NCBI RefSeq assembly: GCF_016916835.1
Contig: NZ_JAFFIX010000004.1
Span: 248,001 to 312,000 of the forward strand
Origin: Actinacidiphila bryophytorum
GTDB lineage: Bacteria; Actinomycetota; Actinomycetes; Streptomycetales; Streptomycetaceae
DNA length: 64,000 nt
Direction: 5' to 3'
Shown in pieces: positions 54,359-63,770 of this stretch; position 1 is the first letter of the stretch, and every line of letters begins with the position of its first letter. Both the position numbers and the translations under genes were made by a program. The notes beneath the pieces were generated by a model, which searched no databases, was not told the DNA's origin, and worked only from the letters and a program-made list of their open reading frames with translations.

Positions 54359-54808
54359 CTACGACGTGACGGTGGTGGTGGAGGCGAGGTAATACTGCCC
54401 GCCACTCACGAGATAGATGTAAACGGTGTACTGCTTTCCCTCCGGGAGATCTCCGGTCGCCCACGCTGACGTGTAGGGCGAGTCGTGTCCGGCAGTGGTG
54501 GCGACGCGGATGCTGCTGCCGGTGTCGAGGTCCGCCTCGATGCCGAAGCCGTCCGCCGCGTCGTCCGTCACCCGCATGGCATCGCCTGGGTTGCTCCCTG
54601 ACGGGTCGGCGCTCCACTGGAAAGTGCCCCGGTACGTGGAGTTGTAGTAGACGTCCCAGGTGCTGACCGCATGGGGCGAGACGACCCGGGGGCCTGCGTC
54701 GGGCGTCGCCGCCGCAGCGCTGCCCGCGCCCGCGGCCAGCGCGCCGCCGGCCATGAGGGCGGCCGAGGCAAGCAGTGATATTCCCCTTCGACGAACACTG
54801 ATGTTCAT
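54359..54808 (-). CDS. Small secreted beta-rich protein
   Basis: The product is 149 aa with a signal peptide (ISLLASAALMAGGALAAG, cut near AAAATP). The mature part of about 110 residues is beta-rich (STWDVYYNSTYRGTFQWSAD and QYTVYIYLVSGGQYYLASTTTV). The GxTSAW/YYN pattern resembles no family I can name. It lies between two terminators and stands alone. An AT-rich stretch of about 300 bp follows to argG. Confidence 0.75.
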   Translation of the reverse strand: MNISVRRRGISLLASAALMAGGALAAGAGSAAAATPDAGPRVVSPHAVSTWDVYYNSTYRGTFQWSADPSGSNPGDAMRVTDDAADGFGIEADLDTGSSIRVATTAGHDSPYTSAWATGDLPEGKQYTVYIYLVSGGQYYLASTTTVTS

Positions 54809-55078
54809 GTAATTCCTTTCTCGGAGCCGGCCGTCCGGTACGTACGGCAGGCGATAGGGAGACGACCACGGATCTGACGGCCCGTGATACGTCGGAGAGC
54901 GTATCCGATCATGGTGCGAGAATTTGTGTGCAAGATGTGTACGGGTGGCGGAGATCGATTATGGGAATGAGTTCTGGTGGGCGGCGGAAAGAATTAACCG
55001 GAATTCCTGCGTCCCCTCGCCGGGGTGTGCGGAAAGCGGAGTGCGGCGTCTCGGACGAAGAGGCGTCGACGCAGGGGC

Positions 55079-56566
<1,488 letters not shown>

Positions 56567-56648
56567 CCCGCGTCAGGCGGAGCCGGTGCTCGAGCGGGCC
56601 GGAACGGCCGGAACGGCCGGCTCGGGCGGAACGGCAGGACGCGGCGGC

Positions 56649-57341
56649 TCACCCGCGCAGGCGGCGGGCCACGCGTTCGCTCGCCCACTCGAAGATCCGT
56701 GGCTCGTCGAGGGCGGCCACCCAGAGGTCGACCATGGCTGCGGTCTCCTCGCCCGGCCAGGGGCCGACTCCCAGGACCCGCAGGCCGGCCCGCGTCGCGG
56801 CCTGGACGCCGCAGTGCGAGTCCTCGACGGCCAGGGTCTCGGCCGCGGCGGCTCCGCAGTACCGGGCCGCGGCGAGGTAGACGTCCGGATGGGGCTTGGG
56901 ACGCGTGGCGCTGTCGGGCACCACGATGTGGTCGAAGTAGCGGCGCAGGTCCGCGGTGACCAGGCACTCCTCCACGACCTCCAGCGGGCAGTTGCTCGCG
57001 ACTGCCAGCGGGGCGAACTTTGCGGCGTTGGCGACCAGTTCCCGGGCGCCGGGCATCGTCCGGGGTGTCTCGGCGGCCAGAGTGCGAAAAGAACTGAGGA
57101 GCCGTTCGGTCAGCCGCCCGGCGAGTTCGGGACGCCCGGCCTCCCGGGCCATGAGCACGCCGCACTCTGTGTAATGCAGCCCCTTTGCGCGTCGAGCGAA
57201 GTCCGGCTCCGTCCCGACTCCGAAGTCGCTTGCGGTGAGTTCACGCGCGACCTCCCAATGGCGTTCGGTGTCCATGAGGGTGCCGTCGCAGTCGAAGACG
57301 ATGGCTGCGGGAGTCCAGCTGAGGATGCGGTCGGGGGTCAT
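56649..57341 (-). CDS. HAD-type phosphatase (beta-phosphoglucomutase-like)
   Basis: The product is 230 aa. AIVFDCDGTLMDTE has the DxD nucleophile, APLAVASNCP motif II and PKPHPDVYL motif III lysine, with LAVEDSHCGVQAA as the final acidic motif. A helical cap lies at residues ~25-90. It is of the PGMB/phosphoserine-like group, with small phosphorylated metabolites as substrates. It precedes the AfsA-like gene on the same strand. In butyrolactone synthesis the butenolide phosphate must be dephosphorylated, so this is a candidate for that step, by context only. Confidence 0.8.
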   Translation of the reverse strand: MTPDRILSWTPAAIVFDCDGTLMDTERHWEVARELTASDFGVGTEPDFARRAKGLHYTECGVLMAREAGRPELAGRLTERLLSSFRTLAAETPRTMPGARELVANAAKFAPLAVASNCPLEVVEECLVTADLRRYFDHIVVPDSATRPKPHPDVYLAAARYCGAAAAETLAVEDSHCGVQAATRAGLRVLGVGPWPGEETAAMVDLWVAALDEPRIFEWASERVARRLRG

Positions 57342-57552
57342 TCGCAGTATTCCCTTCGGGAATCCCTTGGAGGCGCTGGCGCCGGACCGCCGTGATGCGG
57401 GCAGGTGGGGCAGCTGTTTCAGCGCCGGGAGGGTGCGGGCCGATGTGCGCGACGCAAAGCGGCTGTTTGCGGGCCATTACCGGCAAACATAACGATCACT
57501 ACGGTAGATCCGACTACACAGTGGAGTCAAGTAACCACATTGGGTGAACTCA

Positions 57553-58467
57553 CTACGGGTATCCGAGGACCCCGAAGGCCGTCCGCGCTCCCTCCTGGAG
57601 CACGCCGAAGACGCAGGTCCTGTGGTGCGGCACGCACACCACGCGGGCCGGCGGGTCGAACTCCGTGAAGCGCGCGGCGGTCAGCCGTCCCCTCCTCGGC
57701 CGCAGCAGGGCGCCCTGGCTCGCCACCGCCGTGGCCTGCCGCACGGCCTCGAGCAGCACCATGCCAGGTACGTGGTCGGTGGCATGGTCGAAGAAGAAGG
57801 GGTGCCGGGGGTCGGCCGGGCACAGCACCGTGGCGTCCCCATGGCGGCCTATGAGGACGTCGAGGCGGCTGGGCACCGCAAGGTCCGACGCCGCCGGGCG
57901 AACCAGCCCGGCTGCCGGAGCCGGCGGCGAGAGGGCGCTCGCGGCGCCGCGGATCTCGGCATAACGCTGCTCGCCCATGATCCGCACGCCGCCCCCTGCC
58001 TGAGCGAACGTGCTGCCGCCCGTCAGGAAGTCCACCGCCAGCCGCAGTCCGGTGACCTCTCCGCTCCGGCCGCTTCGCACCTCGGGCCGGTGCACCCTGC
58101 AGGTGATGTCGGTGGCGCCGAAGCCGGCATCCGGTTCCTCGTCCAGGTCGATCTCGAAGAAGAGATCCGTGATGATCAGGCGCGCCGCCGGGGGGATGTG
58201 GAAGTAGTGCAGCGGGATGTAGATGCCGAGCTGGCGAAGTGTCTCCGCGAGGATCAGCGGGCTGTGCAGGCTCCCGCCGTCCCGCGGGAAGGTCGGGTGG
58301 GACCTGGGCCAGGACGCCGCCGCTTCGAAGCCCCCGCCGTCGAGCGGTCGTACGTCGGTGAGCAGCACCTCCGCCGCCGAGGTGCGGTGCACCGACTCGC
58401 GGGCGACCGTGCGCGACCAGCTCAGGGGCCGGTCGCGGATCGGGGCATCGACGGCGGATGCGCTCAT
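57553..58467 (-). CDS. AfsA-family gamma-butyrolactone synthase-like protein
   Basis: The product is 304 aa with two AfsA/hot-dog repeats: ESVHRTSAAEVLLTDV ... WPRSHPTFPRDGG ... SPLILAETLRQLGIYIPLHYFHIP, and LIGRHGDATVLCPADPRHPFFFDHATDHVPGMVLLEAVRQA. The second has the DHxPGMVLLE core. AfsA joins dihydroxyacetone phosphate with a beta-ketoacyl-ACP to start A-factor-type signals. The ATG at 58467 is divergent from the receptor gene, as in afsA/arpA-type pairs. The reductase of the pathway (BprA type) is not nearby. Confidence 0.88.
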   Translation of the reverse strand: MSASAVDAPIRDRPLSWSRTVARESVHRTSAAEVLLTDVRPLDGGGFEAAASWPRSHPTFPRDGGSLHSPLILAETLRQLGIYIPLHYFHIPPAARLIITDLFFEIDLDEEPDAGFGATDITCRVHRPEVRSGRSGEVTGLRLAVDFLTGGSTFAQAGGGVRIMGEQRYAEIRGAASALSPPAPAAGLVRPAASDLAVPSRLDVLIGRHGDATVLCPADPRHPFFFDHATDHVPGMVLLEAVRQATAVASQGALLRPRRGRLTAARFTEFDPPARVVCVPHHRTCVFGVLQEGARTAFGVLGYP

Positions 58468-58565
58468 GTAACAAGAAGAACCCACAACGCGCGGGGGCGC
58501 ACCTCGTCCGGAACCCCAACGAGCGTTACATTTGCGCACGGTTGGTGACGGTACGGGTGTATGGA

Positions 58566-59285
58566 GTGACTGTGCAGGGACGGGCTAAGACGACGCGGCG
58601 GTTTCTGCTTGAGGCTGCTGCGGAGCTGTTCGACGAGCGAGGCTATGCCGGTACCAGCATCAGTGACATCGGCGCACGTTCCGGCCGCACCAGCGGATCC
58701 ATCTACTTCCACTACGCCAGCAAGGAAAAGCTGGCGCTGGCCGTTGTCGACGAGCATTTCGCGACCTGGCCGGAGATGATCGGCCGGCACCAGGCCGTCG
58801 GGGTGCCCGCCCTCGAAAGGCTGGTGGCCTTGAGCTTCACTGTCGCCAGAGCGTTCCGGGACGACGTTGTCGTCCGGGCCGGCGCGCGCCTGTGGATGGA
58901 GCGCAAGGCCATCGACGCGGCCCTTCCCACACCGTTCGTGGGCTGGATCGAAACGGTGGCCGGACTGCTGGAGGAGGCGCGCGGGGAAGGCGCGCTGGCC
59001 GCCGGCATCGCGCCTGACGCGGCGGCGCACAGCATCGTCTGTGCCTTCTTCGGCCTGCACACCGTCTCGGACGCACTCGACGGCCGCCGGTGCATCGAGG
59101 AGCATCTGTACGGACTGTGGTCTCTGCTTCTGGCGGCGCTACAGGCCGAGCCCGATCCGGCCTCGCTCCTCGCCCGCGTGATGGCCGGAACGGGATCCTC
59201 CGACGCGGGTCGAACCGCCCTGGCCGCCTTGCCGGCCCGGCAGGGCGGCGGAGACTTCGGCGGCGGCGAACCGGAAAGGTCCTGA
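58566..59285 (+). CDS. Gamma-butyrolactone receptor-like TetR regulator (ArpA type)
   Basis: The product is 239 aa. The helix-turn-helix GRAKTTRRFLLEAAAELFDERGYAGTSISDIGARSGRTSGSIYFHYASKEKLALAV is the ArpA/ScbR pattern (TSISDI, GxxYFHYxSKEKLA). The ligand pocket region contains ARLWMERKAIDAALPTPFVGW, which has the tryptophan typical of butyrolactone receptors. The GTG at 58566 gives an N-terminus like homologues; a second GTG at 58572 is equally possible. It is divergent from the AfsA-like gene, with only 98 bp between. The known role is repression of antibiotic or differentiation genes until the signal binds. Confidence 0.87.
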   Translation: MTVQGRAKTTRRFLLEAAAELFDERGYAGTSISDIGARSGRTSGSIYFHYASKEKLALAVVDEHFATWPEMIGRHQAVGVPALERLVALSFTVARAFRDDVVVRAGARLWMERKAIDAALPTPFVGWIETVAGLLEEARGEGALAAGIAPDAAAHSIVCAFFGLHTVSDALDGRRCIEEHLYGLWSLLLAALQAEPDPASLLARVMAGTGSSDAGRTALAALPARQGGGDFGGGEPERS

Positions 59286-59451
59286 GGTGATGCGGGTGCG
59301 GAACCGCCCGGGCGTGCGGACCGCGACGACCGGTTCGGCAGACCCCGACACCGAGGGCGGACGGCGCGGAAGTTCCGGCGGGAGCGGCCGGTTTCGCTCG
59401 TGCCCTTCTCGGGGAGGCGCAGGCCAGGTTCCCGAGGAAGGGAAGTACGCC

Positions 59452-60231
59452 ATGAAGAAGCCGTCTGGCGTGTCCCGCAGCGCGCCGACTCCCCCAGCGT
59501 CCGCAGGCGCGCGGTCCCCAGGTGATCCGATCGGAACCGCTCGCCGGGAACTGCGGTCCAGGGGGTGCCACCTCGTGCCCGGTGCCGTCACGCGATCGCG
59601 CCTGGGTGCGGACGCGGACACGTGGCGCCGTTTCGCCTCCCACTGGGAGTCGCTGTGCACGGACGGCTACGCCTCCGCCCGGGGCACGCGCCGGCTGCGC
59701 CGCTACGGGCGGTTCTCCCTCACCCCGTCGACGGGCCGGGTGCGCGCACTGCCCTGGGCCGCCTTCGTGCAGCCGGACGACAGCAACCGGCTCTACGTCG
59801 GGGTGGAGCGCACCTTCCAACCCCTGACGGATTCCTTCGTGGAGGACCCCGTGTTCCGGGCGCTGCTGCGCCTGCTGGCAGACGCGGCCACGGCCCTGGA
59901 AGACCCGGCGTCCTGGAACGTGAAGGTGCACCCCTTCCGGGTCCTCGCGTCGGCGGACACGCACGGCCTGCCCACGCCGGAGGGCCGGCACCGCGACGGT
60001 GTCACCCTGGTGTCCTCGATGCTGGTGTGCCGGAGCAACGTGGCAGGCGGCGAGAGCTCGGTCTCAGGCCCGCGCGGAGCGCCGCTGCTGACGACCACGC
60101 TCAGCGAGCCGGGGGCGCTCCTGCTGGGGGACGACCGCCGCACGCTGCACAGCGTCTCACCGGTGCGTGCGGCCGACAGCGGCCGTCCGGCTCACCGCGA
60201 CGTGCTGGTCGTGACGTTCGCACCGGGCTGA
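59452..60231 (+). CDS. 2OG-Fe(II) dioxygenase (PF10014 type)
   Basis: The product is 259 aa. The order RRLRRYGRFSL, WNVKVHPFRVLAS, PTPEGRHRDGVTLVSSMLVCRSNVAGGES, LLLGDDRRTLHSVSPVRAAD, GRPAHRDVLVVTF matches the 2OG-Fe_Oxy_2 family. It shows the iron triad His-x-Asp near 180/182 and His near 232, and an Arg for 2-oxoglutarate. Characterised relatives hydroxylate free amino acids such as L-isoleucine. The ATG at 59452 has GGAAGGGAAG 7 to 16 bases upstream. It follows the receptor gene on the same strand and may be part of the signal or a small metabolite pathway. Confidence 0.82.
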   Translation: MKKPSGVSRSAPTPPASAGARSPGDPIGTARRELRSRGCHLVPGAVTRSRLGADADTWRRFASHWESLCTDGYASARGTRRLRRYGRFSLTPSTGRVRALPWAAFVQPDDSNRLYVGVERTFQPLTDSFVEDPVFRALLRLLADAATALEDPASWNVKVHPFRVLASADTHGLPTPEGRHRDGVTLVSSMLVCRSNVAGGESSVSGPRGAPLLTTTLSEPGALLLGDDRRTLHSVSPVRAADSGRPAHRDVLVVTFAPG

Positions 60232-60289
60232 GGCCCCGGCCCCGGCCGGCATCGCGCCACTGCGCCGCGGGCAGGACGCTCGCGGCCCG

Positions 60290-61825
60290 TCATGCCTGCC
60301 GTCCGGCGCGGCGGGGCATGAGCAGGCGGACCGCGGTCGCCAGCAGGAGCGGCAGGGCGCTGACGGTGAGCATGGTCAGCCGCAGGGCGTCGGCGAAGTC
60401 CACCCCGAGCTTCAGCCCGGACGCCTGCTGCAGCAGGTTGGGGTCGTATCCCGAGCTGCTCGTGCTGATCGCCGCCCCGCTGCGCACCGCGTCCACGGCG
60501 CTCTCCGCCTCGGTCACCGACAGTCCGCGCGCCTTGGCGTCCTGCAGCCACTGCTGCTGGAAGAAGACGTTGAACAGCAGTAGGTAGACCGTCGGCCCAA
60601 AGGCGTAGCCGGTCATTCCGAAGGCCTGCTGCACGGAGGCCACCGTGCCGGACCTCCCGGGCGGCGCGTGGGAGAGGACCGTCTCCGACACCGCCGTGGA
60701 GGTCACCAGAGTCCCCAGGTTGCACAGCCAGGTGGTGAGTACGAGCCATCCCAGCGCCATCGCGGGGCCGGCCGTGACCGCCATCACCAGCCCGCTCGCC
60801 GCCGTCACCAGCAGACCGGCGACCATCACGGGCCGGGGGGTGTACCGGCCGACGAGGACCCCGGCCAGACTCACGGCACCGGCGACCAGCAGCGTGCCGG
60901 GCAGGAACAGCAGACCGATGGTCTGCGGGGAGAGCGAGAGCACCACACCGCCGAACTGCCCCAGGGCGAAACCGAACCCGCCGCCGATGAAGTTCAGGGT
61001 GAGGTTGGCCGCCAGCGCCAGGCTGAAAGCGGGGCTGCGGAACAATCCCAGGTCCAGGGCCGGCTCCGGAACGCGGCGTTCGCGGAGCACGAACAGCACG
61101 CCGCAGCCCGCACTCACCGCCAGCGGCGCCCAGGTCTGCGGGCGACAGACGCCGTTCTGCGCCGCCGCGACGCCGACGACGGCGGTCAGCAGGGCCACGC
61201 CGACCAAGCCGACACCGGCCACGTCGAGCCGGCGGCGCCGCCCGACGGGGGACCCCGGAACGTAGCGTGCCGTCAGCCAGAGCGAGACCAGCGACAGCAG
61301 TGCGGGGACCAGGAACAGCCATCGCCAGCCGACTGCTGCCACCACCCAGCCCCCGAACGCGGGAGCCGCCCCGCAGAGGACGACCTCGGTGGCCACGAAG
61401 AGGCCGATGGCCTTCGGCCGCTCCTCCTCCTGCACGGACGTCTTCAGCAGGCCGTATGACAGGCCCAGCAGTGCGGCCAGTCCCAGGCCGTCGAGGAACC
61501 GCATCGCCAGCAGGTAGCCGAAGCCGGGGGACAGCGTGGAGAGCAGGTTGACGAACGCGACCGTGGCGAGCCCCAGCATCAGTACACGCTTGAGACCGAA
61601 GGAGTCCGCGAGGCTGCCTACAGCGAGTACGGCGGCTGCCATCACCAGGGTCGCCGCCCCGCTGAGGAGCCCGACGAGCCCGGGCGGCACCTGGAGGGCG
61701 CGGCTCACCTGCGGCAGGTTCAAGCTGAGGACCAGCGGATCGACCACCGTGACGCCGAAGGCGATGGCAAGCCCGAGGATGATCGGCAGTTTCTTCACGT
61801 CGATCCGTGAGTGGATCGCAGGCAC
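60290..61825 (-). CDS. MFS exporter, DHA2-like
   Basis: The product is about 511 aa with ~14 helices. Motif A is GSLADSFGLKRVLMLGL, and a conserved TM5 region is present. Late helices bear an extra periplasmic loop (QQQWLQDAKARGLSVTEAESAVDAVRSG) before the last helix, as in the DHA2 group. The start at 61825 (GTG) is set by AGGGGG 8 bases upstream; an earlier ATG at 61858 is weaker. It is convergent with the oxygenase gene and may export the product of the signalling locus. Confidence 0.87.
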   Translation of the reverse strand: MPAIHSRIDVKKLPIILGLAIAFGVTVVDPLVLSLNLPQVSRALQVPPGLVGLLSGAATLVMAAAVLAVGSLADSFGLKRVLMLGLATVAFVNLLSTLSPGFGYLLAMRFLDGLGLAALLGLSYGLLKTSVQEEERPKAIGLFVATEVVLCGAAPAFGGWVVAAVGWRWLFLVPALLSLVSLWLTARYVPGSPVGRRRRLDVAGVGLVGVALLTAVVGVAAAQNGVCRPQTWAPLAVSAGCGVLFVLRERRVPEPALDLGLFRSPAFSLALAANLTLNFIGGGFGFALGQFGGVVLSLSPQTIGLLFLPGTLLVAGAVSLAGVLVGRYTPRPVMVAGLLVTAASGLVMAVTAGPAMALGWLVLTTWLCNLGTLVTSTAVSETVLSHAPPGRSGTVASVQQAFGMTGYAFGPTVYLLLFNVFFQQQWLQDAKARGLSVTEAESAVDAVRSGAAISTSSSGYDPNLLQQASGLKLGVDFADALRLTMLTVSALPLLLATAVRLLMPRRAGRQA

Positions 61826-61984
61826 AAGAACACCCCCTGAATCCGCGACCCCGGGCATCTGCGTATACCGGACGACGGTAGCCCGCCTGCTGTGTGCTGC
61901 CCGTGTTCTGCGGGCCGACACGCACGGGCCGCCCGCCGCCTCCCGGCGACACATGCTGCACCGCGGCATCCTGCCGGGCCGCTC

Positions 61985-62130
61985 CCGCCGGACGTCCGGC
62001 AGGACGCGGAAGGATTTGTGCCGACCCAGCGGGCGGATCGCGGGGAAGTCGCGGCGGTCGAGTGTGAGGACGGCGTCGGTGTCGAGCCCGCCGCGAGTGC
62101 GATGTTCACGGCGTCGGCGAGGTCGATGTC
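61985..62130 (-). pseudogene. PIN-domain (VapC-like) toxin C-terminal remnant
   Basis: ALDIDLADAVNIALAAG in one frame, then LDTDAVLTLDRRDFPAIRPL and GRHKSFRVLPD in another, joined at about 62090, form the C-terminal half of a VapC PIN domain (the DLADAxxxA and D(R/L)xDF motifs). The start half is missing. The right end abuts the truncated VWA gene at 62140. Confidence 0.65.
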
Positions 62131-62139
62131 GAGCGCCTT

Positions 62140-62766
62140 GTGCCTGGATCGCACCGGGCCGCCGTCTACCTCGTGCTGGACCGTTCGGGCAGTATGCGCC
62201 GGTACTACCGTGACGGCTCGGTCCAGCACTTGGCCGAGCAGGCCCTCGCCCTGGCCGCGAACCTGGATGACGACGGGGTGGTGCCCGTCGTCTTCTTCTC
62301 CACGGACGTCGACGGAACCGCCGAGATCAGCCTCGACGCGTACCGGGACAGGATTGCTCCCCTGCACGAGTCGATGGGCCACATGGGTCGCACCAACTAC
62401 CACGTCGCCATGCAGGCCGTCATCGACCACTACGAGTCGTGCGGTGCGCAGGACCCGGCCTTCGTGGTGTTCCGGACGGACGGCTCGCCCACGTCCAAGG
62501 CCGCGGCCGAGCACGTCCTGTGCACGGCCGCGCGGCTGCCGATCTTCTGGCAGTTCGTGGGGTTCGGCGACGACGACTTCGCCTTCCTGTACAAACTCGA
62601 CGACCTCCCGGTTCCGCATCGGCGTGTGGTCGACAACGCGGGTTTCTTCGCCGCGGGACCCTTACCGAAGACCATGTCCGACGCGGACCTGTACGACCAA
62701 CTGCTGCACGAGTTCCCCCGGTGGCTGACCGCCGCCCGGGCCGCGGGTATCGTGCTCAGCCGTTGA
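62140..62766 (+). CDS. Truncated second copy of the von Willebrand A gene
   Basis: The product is 208 aa. It matches residues ~61-266 of the protein at 47526 closely and without gaps (DRSGSMRRYYRDGSVQ, DDDGVVPVVFFST, MGHMGRTNYH, FGDDDF). The N-terminal 60 residues are replaced by VPGSH directly after PIN-domain sequence. The MIDAS motif is intact, so the domain could fold, but no ribosome site precedes the GTG at 62140 and it may not be expressed. Confidence 0.6.
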   Translation: MPGSHRAAVYLVLDRSGSMRRYYRDGSVQHLAEQALALAANLDDDGVVPVVFFSTDVDGTAEISLDAYRDRIAPLHESMGHMGRTNYHVAMQAVIDHYESCGAQDPAFVVFRTDGSPTSKAAAEHVLCTAARLPIFWQFVGFGDDDFAFLYKLDDLPVPHRRVVDNAGFFAAGPLPKTMSDADLYDQLLHEFPRWLTAARAAGIVLSR

Positions 62767-63016
62767 ACGCCTTGCGGAGACGGTCGGCTGCGGACCTGGG
62801 TGCAGCCGGCGGTGGGGTGGTCGTAGAAGACGGAGTTGGGGACGGCGACGACGCCGGTTTGGTGGGGGAGGGCGAGGGCCTCGGCGACGGCGTACTGGAA
62901 GGGGCCGGAGGCGACGTAGGTGAGGAACTGCCTGGCGGTGCGGACCGCCGCGACGAGTTCGGGGGAACCCGTCGCCCAGGCAACTCCGCGTTCGTGCACT
63001 TATTCGCATGTCGCAC
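62756..63016 (-). pseudogene. PLP aminotransferase (class I/II) remnant with internal deletion
   Basis: The segment ERGVAWATGSPELVAAVRTA, then RQFLTYVASGPFQYAVAEAL, is the middle of an actinobacterial class I/II aminotransferase. It jumps to CGVVAVPNSVFYD-type sequence (here TGVVAVPNSVFYDHPTAGCT) and then, in another frame, to SAADRLRKAFNG and a stop. Catalytic Lys and most of the large domain are lost. Its end overlaps the truncated VWA copy by 11 bases. Confidence 0.7.
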
Positions 63017-63041
63017 GCGGGACTCGCGGGAGTGCGTCCTG

Positions 63042-63302
63042 TCAGCTCTCGTAGTGGTAGCGGCACTGAGCGATCAGGACGCCGTCCTCGGTCGCCTTGT
63101 AGATCAGTCGGTGTTCGTCATTGATCCGGCGCGACCAGTAGCCCTGGAACCCGTGCTTGAGCGGTTCCGGTTTGCCGATTCCCTCGTTGCCGTTCCTGCC
63201 GATGTCCGCGATGAGCGTGTTGATGCGCTTGAGGATCTTCCGGTCCTGAAGCTGCCACCACAGGTAGTCTTCCCAGGCCCGGGAGGAGAAGGTGATCTTC
63301 AT
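63042..63302 (-). CDS. yoeB: Toxin YoeB (mRNA interferase)
   Basis: The product is 86 aa. FSSRAWEDYLWWQLQDRKILKRINTLIADI and KPEPLKHGFQGYWSRRINDEHRLIYKA, ending CRYHYES, are the full Txe/YoeB pattern with catalytic Glu, Arg, and C-terminal His-Tyr. It cleaves mRNA at the ribosome. It is preceded by its antitoxin 9 bp upstream. All key residues are present, so it should be active. Confidence 0.93.
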   Translation of the reverse strand: MKITFSSRAWEDYLWWQLQDRKILKRINTLIADIGRNGNEGIGKPEPLKHGFQGYWSRRINDEHRLIYKATEDGVLIAQCRYHYES

Positions 63303-63311
63303 CGGCTGGCC

Positions 63312-63569
63312 CTACTCGTCGGTCGCCAGTTCGCGTACGGTGCCGCCGCCGTTTTCCAGCTCATCGATGGACGCGAGCAGACGCCGGGCGTTCGCGGGAC
63401 TGCGCAGCAGGTAAGCCGTCTCCTTCAGGGACTCGTAGTCCTCAAGGGAGACAATGACGACCGGCTCATGTCCGGCCCTGGTGATGACGACCTCCTCGCG
63501 GTCGTCGGTGACGGAGTCGAGCACCTCGGCGTACCTCGCGCGCGACTCGGAATACGTCATGGTTTTCAT
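63312..63569 (-). CDS. yefM: Antitoxin YefM (Phd/YefM family)
   Basis: The product is 85 aa. TYSESRARYAEVLDSVTDDREEVVITRAGHEPVVIVSLEDYESLKETAYLL is the Phd/YefM DNA-binding and dimer domain. The acidic tail wraps and blocks YoeB. GGAGG lies 6 bases upstream of the ATG. Antitoxin first, toxin second is the usual order, and the pair represses itself at the operator upstream. Confidence 0.93.
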   Translation of the reverse strand: MKTMTYSESRARYAEVLDSVTDDREEVVITRAGHEPVVIVSLEDYESLKETAYLLRSPANARRLLASIDELENGGGTVRELATDE

Positions 63570-63583
63570 GGTCGACCTCCTAC

Positions 63584-63603
63584 TTGTACAGGATATTGTA
63601 CGT
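63584..63603. promoter_or_regulatory. YefM-YoeB operator
   Basis: Two copies of the TGTAC core lie 12 bp apart: TGTACA at 63585 and TGTACG at 63597. Known YefM operators have TGTACA hexamers in this arrangement. It lies 15 bp before the yefM start, so it would autoregulate the operon. Confidence 0.7.
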
Positions 63604-63770
63604 CGGGTCCTTGCTGTGCGGCAATCGCTGAGACGGCGGTGGGGCGACTGCCGGTATCAACGCCGACCCCGACCAGCTGAGGGACGCGCTGCGCCCGCCG
63701 GGCGGCGTCGACCTCGGCCCGGTCGTTCACGCGTCCCCGCGGCATCCGAAGGACACGCAGTAGCTTCCCT

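Noticed and set aside
58468..58565. Butyrolactone-receptor operator (ARE) between afsA-like and arpA-like genes
   Set aside because: Only a loose ATGTAAC/GTTACAT pair 51 bp apart was found. No convincing 22-bp ARE palindrome, so it is not listed as a feature.
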